The notes under the pieces: generated by a model
Databases searched by the model: none
What the model saw: only the letters and a program-made list of their open reading frames with translations
What the model was told of the DNA's origin: nothing
Translations under genes and position numbers: made by a program
Shown here: positions 39,139 through 43,064 of the stretch, one piece after another
Layout of the letters: each line of letters starts with the position of its first letter
How positions within the stretch are numbered: the first letter of the stretch is position 1
Assembly (NCBI RefSeq): GCF_000960475.2
Contig: NZ_JZDQ02000048.1
Coordinates: 1 to 43,064 of the forward strand
DNA from: Nocardioides luteus
GTDB taxonomy: Bacteria; Actinomycetota; Actinomycetes; Propionibacteriales; Nocardioidaceae
Reading direction: 5' to 3'
Length of the DNA stretch: 43,064 nt

Positions 39139-40008
39139 TCAGAGCTGGGAGTCGTAGACGCGTACGTAGTCCACGACCATGCGCTGCGGGAACTGGGTCG
39201 TGCCGTCGGGGTTGCCGGGCCAGTTGCCGCCGACCGCGACGTTGAGGATGAAGAAGAACGGCTGGTCGAAGACCCAGGGGTTGGCGCCGGTGTTGGCCGT
39301 GGTGAAGGTCTGGTAGGCGACCCCGTCGACGGACCAGGTGATCGAGCCGGGCTGCCAGTCGACGGCGAAGGTGTGGAAGGTGTCGGCGAAGGACCAGCCC
39401 TGCGGGTGCATGTACTGACCGGTGATGCCGTTGGCGCCCGAGTAGCCGGGACCGTGCAGGGTGCCGTGGACCAGGTGGGGCTCGTAGCCGACGTTCTCCA
39501 TGATGTCGATCTCTCCGGAGCCGGGCCATCCGACGTTGTCGAACTGACCGCCCAGCATCCAGAACGCCGGCCAGATCCCCTGGCCGCGCGGGATCTGGAT
39601 CCGTGCCTCCAGGCGCCCGAACTTCGGCTGGACCTTGCCCTTGGTGGTCAGCCGGGCCGAGGTGTAGCCGCTCCCGTTCTGCCGGGCGGTGATGACCAGG
39701 TTGCCGTTGCCGTCGAGCGCGGAGTTGTCGCGGGAGTCGGTGTAGGTCTGCAGCTCGTTGTTGCCCCAGCCACCGCCTCCGGTCTCGAAGTTCCAGCTGG
39801 CGCCGTCGGGGGCGCTGCCGGCGGGGCCGTCGAACTCGTCGGACCAGGTCAGGGCGGCGGCCCCGACCTCTCCGGCGGGGGCTGCGCCCTCGCCCGCGGG
39901 CACCGCGGCCGGTGCGGCCAGCGGGGCCACCAGGACGAGGGCCACGGCGGCGGTCGCGGTCAGTGTGGTGCGGATGGTGCGGATGGTGCGGATCCTCGAG
40001 CTACGCAT
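39139..40008 (-). CDS. Secreted GH16 endo-beta-1,3-glucanase (laminarinase-like)
   Basis: 289 residues. Basic N-terminus with an IRT repeat and a signal peptide (VALVLVAPLAAPAAVPA), cleaved near residue 37-40. The GH16 domain (about 52-289) has WSDEFDGPAG, WNNELQTYT-type segment GWGNNELQTYTDSRDN, and the active-site strand GSGEIDIMENVG with nucleophile E166, D168 and acid/base E171; FHTFAVDWQPGSITWSVDG and FILNVAVGGNWPG follow. It cleaves laminarin-like glucans of fungi or algae. No carbohydrate-binding module is attached. ATG 40008 was preferred because AAGGAG precedes it; a frame extension upstream lacks support. Confidence 0.93.
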   Translation of the reverse strand: MRSSRIRTIRTIRTTLTATAAVALVLVAPLAAPAAVPAGEGAAPAGEVGAAALTWSDEFDGPAGSAPDGASWNFETGGGGWGNNELQTYTDSRDNSALDGNGNLVITARQNGSGYTSARLTTKGKVQPKFGRLEARIQIPRGQGIWPAFWMLGGQFDNVGWPGSGEIDIMENVGYEPHLVHGTLHGPGYSGANGITGQYMHPQGWSFADTFHTFAVDWQPGSITWSVDGVAYQTFTTANTGANPWVFDQPFFFILNVAVGGNWPGNPDGTTQFPQRMVVDYVRVYDSQL

Positions 40009-40032
40009 CGAACGCTCCTTCATGGGGGTTAA

Positions 40033-40051
40033 CTGTAAAGCGACCTTACAG
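40033..40051. promoter_or_regulatory. Inverted repeat in the GH16 promoter
   Basis: CTGTAA and TTACAG stand around seven bases. On the minus strand the site begins next to a TATCTG -10-like box (with TTTCCG 17 bp upstream as a weak -35) and ends 24 bp before the GH16 start codon. Probable operator of an unidentified regulator. Confidence 0.5.
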
Positions 40052-40175
40052 ATATCTGCTCTTCGCCGGAACGGAAACGCCGGGCGACGTCCGGTCACCG
40101 CCAGTTGCCTCTCGATGCGCTCTAATTGGTCACCGGAACGGGGGCCATCGGGGGCCTCCGCAGGAGGTGATCGCA

Positions 40176-40391
40176 ATGGCACGGGATCCGTACAGGCCAC
40201 GGACGCCGATCATCGGCATGGTGATGGTGTTCCTCGCCCTGGCGATCGTCGGGGTCACGGCGTACCTGCATCTGGGCTGGTGGTCGCTGATCGGCTACGC
40301 GGCCGCGGCGGTCGTCGCCGTCGTCGGCGGGTGGCTGCTGTTCAAGGACGTGCCCGAGCCGCCTCACTCCGGACCGGGAGCAGACCGATGA
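40176..40391 (+). CDS. Small membrane protein coupled to the amino-acid permease
   Basis: 71 residues with two hydrophobic segments (IIGMVMVFLALAIVGVTAYLHLG and LIGYAAAAVVAVVGGWLLF), a basic proline-rich N-terminus and a PEPPHSGPG tail. I recognise no family. ATG 40176 has an excellent AGGAGG ribosome site, and its stop overlaps the permease start as ATGA, so it is translated just before the permease. It may be an accessory subunit or simply drive permease translation; both are inference. Confidence 0.8.
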   Translation: MARDPYRPRTPIIGMVMVFLALAIVGVTAYLHLGWWSLIGYAAAAVVAVVGGWLLFKDVPEPPHSGPGADR

Positions 40392-41932
40392 CCGACACCG
40401 ACGACCAGACCGTCCACCAGACCGGCCTGACCGACGAGGACGAGGGCTACCACAAGAGCCTCAGCCCGCGGCAGCTGCAGATGATCGCGATCGGCGGCGC
40501 CATCGGCACCGGCCTGTTCCTGGGCGCGGGCGGCCGCCTCCACGAGGCAGGCCCCGGTCTCTTCCTCGTCTACGCCTTCTGCGGCGTGTTCGTCTTCCTC
40601 ATCCTGCGCGCGCTCGGCGAGCTCGTGCTGCACCGGCCGTCGTCGGGGTCGTTCGTCTCCTACGCCCGCGAGTTCCTGGGCGAGCCGGCCGCCTTCGCCG
40701 CCGGCTGGATGTACTTCCTGAACTGGGCGATGACCTCCATCGTCGACGTCACGGCGATCGCGACGTACGTGCACTTCTGGGGCACGTTCGAGGCCATCCC
40801 GCAGTGGCTGATCGCGCTCGTGGCGCTCGCGGTCGTGCTCTCGATGAACCTGATCTCGGTCAAGCTCTTCGGCGAGCTGGAGTTCTGGGCAGCGCTCATC
40901 AAGGTGGTCGCGCTGCTCGGGTTCCTCGTGCTCGGGATGATCGTGCTCGCCGGGCGTGACGAGCTCAACGGTCACGAGACCGGGATCGGCATGATCATCG
41001 ACAACGGCGGGCTGTTCCCGGTCGGCGCCCTCCCGCTCGTCGTCGTGGTCTCCGGCGTCGTCTTCGCGTACGCGGCCGTCGAGCTCGTCGGCACCGCGGC
41101 GGGCGAGACCGCCGAGCCGGCCAAGGTCATGCCGCGCGCGATCAACTCCGTGATCGCCCGGATCGCGGTCTTCTACGTCGGTTCGCTGGTGCTGCTCGCG
41201 CTGCTGCTGCCCTACACGTCCTACCGGGCCGACGAGAGCCCGTTCGTGACGTTCTTCGACCAGCTCGGGATCGCGAACTCCGGCACGATCATGAACCTCG
41301 TGGTGCTGACCGCGGCGCTCTCCTCGCTCAACGCGGGCCTCTACTCGACCGGGCGGATCCTGCGCTCGATGGCGATGAGCGGGAGCGCACCGAGCTTCAC
41401 CGCGAAGATGTCGAGGAACGGGGTTCCGTTCGGCGGGATCCTGCTCACCGGGTGCATCACGCTGCTCGGTGTCGGCCTCAACGCGATCGTCCCCGGGCAG
41501 GCGTTCGAGATCGTGCTGAACATGTCGGCCCTCGGCATCATCGCCTCCTGGGCGACCATCGTGATCTGCCAGATCCAGCTCTACCGGCGCTGGAAGAACG
41601 GCCTGATGTACCGGCCCGAGTTCCGGCTGTGGGGCTCGCCGTGGACCGGCTACGCCACGCTCGTGTTCCTCGCGACCGTGCTCGTCCTGATGGGCTTCGA
41701 CTACCCGATCGGCACCTGGACGGTCGCGACCCTCGTCGTGATCATCCCGGCGCTGATCATCGGCTGGCGCCTCGTCCGCGACCGTGTCCAGCAGATCGCC
41801 CTCGAGCGCGAGGGCTACACCGGCGCGATCCCGATCCGGGCCGAGCGCCCGATCGCCGACGAGGCGACGGGCGACTCCCGCGACTCGCGGGATTCCCGCG
41901 AATCCCACGACGACGAAGGGCCGAGCAGCTGA
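40388..41932 (+). CDS. Amino-acid permease (APC superfamily, AAT/AnsP-like)
   Basis: 514 residues, about twelve membrane helices. The family opening RQLQMIAIGGAIGTGLFLGAG (about 28-48) holds the unwound helix-1 substrate loop GxIGTG. SGSFVSYAREFLGEPAAFAAGWMYFLNW and FAYAAVELVGTAAGETAEPAKVMPRAIN follow, all as in proton-linked asparagine, lysine or aromatic amino-acid permeases. The specificity cannot be fixed; the asparagine-type AnsP is the closest I recall. The tail has an SRDSRDSRES repeat whose DNA forms a hairpin. Coupled to the small membrane protein upstream. Confidence 0.9.
   Translation: MTDTDDQTVHQTGLTDEDEGYHKSLSPRQLQMIAIGGAIGTGLFLGAGGRLHEAGPGLFLVYAFCGVFVFLILRALGELVLHRPSSGSFVSYAREFLGEPAAFAAGWMYFLNWAMTSIVDVTAIATYVHFWGTFEAIPQWLIALVALAVVLSMNLISVKLFGELEFWAALIKVVALLGFLVLGMIVLAGRDELNGHETGIGMIIDNGGLFPVGALPLVVVVSGVVFAYAAVELVGTAAGETAEPAKVMPRAINSVIARIAVFYVGSLVLLALLLPYTSYRADESPFVTFFDQLGIANSGTIMNLVVLTAALSSLNAGLYSTGRILRSMAMSGSAPSFTAKMSRNGVPFGGILLTGCITLLGVGLNAIVPGQAFEIVLNMSALGIIASWATIVICQIQLYRRWKNGLMYRPEFRLWGSPWTGYATLVFLATVLVLMGFDYPIGTWTVATLVVIIPALIIGWRLVRDRVQQIALEREGYTGAIPIRAERPIADEATGDSRDSRDSRESHDDEGPSS
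41889..41906. terminator. Hairpin inside the 3' end of the permease gene
   Basis: GGGATTC and GAATCCC form perfect 7-bp arms with a 4-nt loop; a neighbouring CCCGCG/CGCGGG can also pair. It lies 27 bp before the stop of the permease and next to the convergent protease gene, so it could act as a shared terminator encoded within the SRDSRES tail. Confidence 0.4.
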
Positions 41933-43064
41933 TCAGGCGACCGGGCCCTCGCCGAGGGTGACGGTCCCGGCGTGGGCCTCGCCGGTGGCATCGGTCCAGC
42001 CGACGGGGATCCGGTCGCCCGGCTCGTGCTCGGCGAGCACCGAGGTGATGTCGTCGATGCTCGCCACCGCGGTCCCGTCGACGGAGGTGATCGTGCTGCC
42101 CTCGGCGATCCCGGCCGCCTCGGCGGCGCCGTCCTCGACCACACCGACGACCAGGGTCGAGCTCGTCGTGTCGACCTGCACCCCGAGCGCTGCGGCCGAG
42201 CCACCGATCTCGACGTCACCCGACTCCTGCCCGGCGAGGATCTGGGCGGCGATGTCGAGCACGGTGTCGATCGGGATCGCATAGCCGGAGATCTCGGCCG
42301 AGCCCGAGGTGGCGGCGACGTTCATCCCGATGACCTCGCCGTCCTCGTCCAGCAGCGCGCCGCCCGAGTCGCCGGAGACGACGTCGGCGTCGGTCTCGAT
42401 CAGGTTGGTGAGGTCGGCCGCGGTGCCGTCCTCGTCGTGGACGGTGATCGCCGTGCTCGGGTCGGTGACCGTCCCGTCCGCCGCCGAGAGCGACCCCTGT
42501 CCTTCGGCGTTGCCGACCGACGTGACCTGCTCGCCCTGGGTGGCCGGGTCTCGGTCGGTTGCCACGGTCGAGAGCCCCGAGGCGTCCTCAAGCTGCAGCA
42601 CCGCGACGTCGTGGGTGGCGTCGTAGCCCAGCACGGTCGCGGCGTACGTCTCCCCGGTGCTCGGGTCGGTCACCGTGATCGAGGTGGCGCCCTCGACGAC
42701 GTGGTGGTTGGTCACCACGATCCCGTCGTCGGTGATCGTGAGCCCCGTGCCCGCGCCCCGGGCGGTGCCGTAGTCGACGGTCGTGTCGACCAGCACGACG
42801 CCGGTCGACTCGGCCTCGGTCGCCGGCTCGGAGTCGACCGTCGCGGTCGAGGTGCCGAGGCTCTGCCGGTAGGGGTCGACCCTCCCACCGGAGCCGCCGA
42901 TCCCGCCCTGGTAGCCCTCACCACCGTACGTCTCGGTGGTGCCCTGCCCAGGGCTCGCCTCGGCGACGTACGTCCGGCTGGCCGCGATCGCCGTCGCCGC
43001 GAGCGCCGGGGTGGCGACCGGGATCGCGACGAGCGGGATTGCCGCAACGGCGAGCAGAGACTGG
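41933..43064 (-). CDS. HtrA/DegP-like trypsin-type serine protease with PDZ domain (5' end missing)
   Basis: The frame is open to the window edge, giving 377 visible residues; the N-terminus is cut off. From the edge inward: a membrane helix or signal (AVAAIPLVAIPVATPALAATAIAAS), a Gly/Ser/Tyr-rich linker (GGEGYQGGIGGSGG), a trypsin-like domain with catalytic His in VVTNHHVVEG, Asp in ATHDVAVLQL and Ser in SGDSGGALLD, then a C-terminal PDZ domain (SSTLVVGVVEDGAAEAAGIAEGSTITSVDG). Membrane-anchored HtrA proteins do envelope quality control in actinobacteria. An internal GTG at 42796 is not a believable start because the conserved linker and helix precede it. Its stop abuts the permease stop. 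Confidence 0.93.
   Translation of the reverse strand, partial: QSLLAVAAIPLVAIPVATPALAATAIAASRTYVAEASPGQGTTETYGGEGYQGGIGGSGGRVDPYRQSLGTSTATVDSEPATEAESTGVVLVDTTVDYGTARGAGTGLTITDDGIVVTNHHVVEGATSITVTDPSTGETYAATVLGYDATHDVAVLQLEDASGLSTVATDRDPATQGEQVTSVGNAEGQGSLSAADGTVTDPSTAITVHDEDGTAADLTNLIETDADVVSGDSGGALLDEDGEVIGMNVAATSGSAEISGYAIPIDTVLDIAAQILAGQESGDVEIGGSAAALGVQVDTTSSTLVVGVVEDGAAEAAGIAEGSTITSVDGTAVASIDDITSVLAEHEPGDRIPVGWTDATGEAHAGTVTLGEGPVA

Noticed and set aside
42796..42796. GTG at 42796 as the start of the HtrA-like protease
   Set aside because: The same frame continues to the window edge and encodes a membrane helix and Gly-rich linker typical of the family, so the gene is truncated by the window.

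Overview
The window is GC-rich actinobacterial DNA, most likely from the Propionibacteriales/Nocardioidaceae (Nocardioides-like). I base this on the codon use, the many GTG starts, stop/start overlaps of the ATGA and GTGA type, leaderless-type promoters, a transmembrane PASTA-less Ser/Thr kinase, mycothiol-synthase-like tandem GNAT architecture, and a tyrS gene facing what looks like an rRNA-operon promoter region at the left edge. No phage, plasmid, insertion sequence or CRISPR array was seen.

Left part (1-11.6 kb) holds housekeeping and envelope genes: tandem rRNA-type promoters, tyrS with its terminator, a membrane Ser/Thr kinase, a small orphan protein, a CAU tRNA whose 3' end overlaps a convergent GNAT gene, a class A penicillin-binding protein with a Thr-Pro repeat tail, a secreted RNase Sa/barnase-type ribonuclease, a NarL-type two-component system divergent from a GAP-family membrane protein, and a lipoprotein with a leaderless promoter.

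Middle part (11.7-35.1 kb) is an L-rhamnose regulon. One probable 11-kb minus-strand transcript carries rhaI, rhaEW, rhaB, a Tat-exported GH106-type alpha-L-rhamnosidase, a 73-residue LuxR-type HTH protein and lutABC. It is read beside rhaM, a divergent LacI regulator, and a rhaSTPQ ABC importer. Together they would free L-rhamnose outside the cell, import it, mutarotate, isomerise, phosphorylate and split it to DHAP and L-lactate, and oxidise the lactate to pyruvate. LacI-type operators (an identical 14-bp word before rhaI and rhaT, variants before rhaM and the regulator) sit just downstream of matching promoters.

Inserted in the rhamnose region is a second catabolic unit on the plus strand: its own LacI regulator, a perfect 14-bp palindromic operator, a Gfo/Idh/MocA dehydrogenase, a DUF993 aldolase-superfamily protein, a TIM-barrel sugar isomerase/epimerase and a glycerate kinase, all translationally coupled. 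I know of no characterised pathway with this combination; it is the best candidate for an undescribed metabolic system.

Right part (35.2-43.1 kb): a flavodoxin-fold oxidoreductase; a cobalamin riboswitch followed by a three-gene ABC importer of a type that has also been proposed to carry the F420 precursor F420-0; a secreted GH16 beta-glucanase; a small membrane protein coupled to an amino-acid permease; and a truncated HtrA/DegP-like protease at the edge.

Across the window, long imperfect hairpins built from short repeated units (arms about 20-58 bp) lie within about 25 bp of a stop codon at 11.6, 22.9, 24.6, 25.8, 30.3 and 37.3 kb. They are not ordinary short terminators; one seems to have been read into the start of the ABC permease gene.
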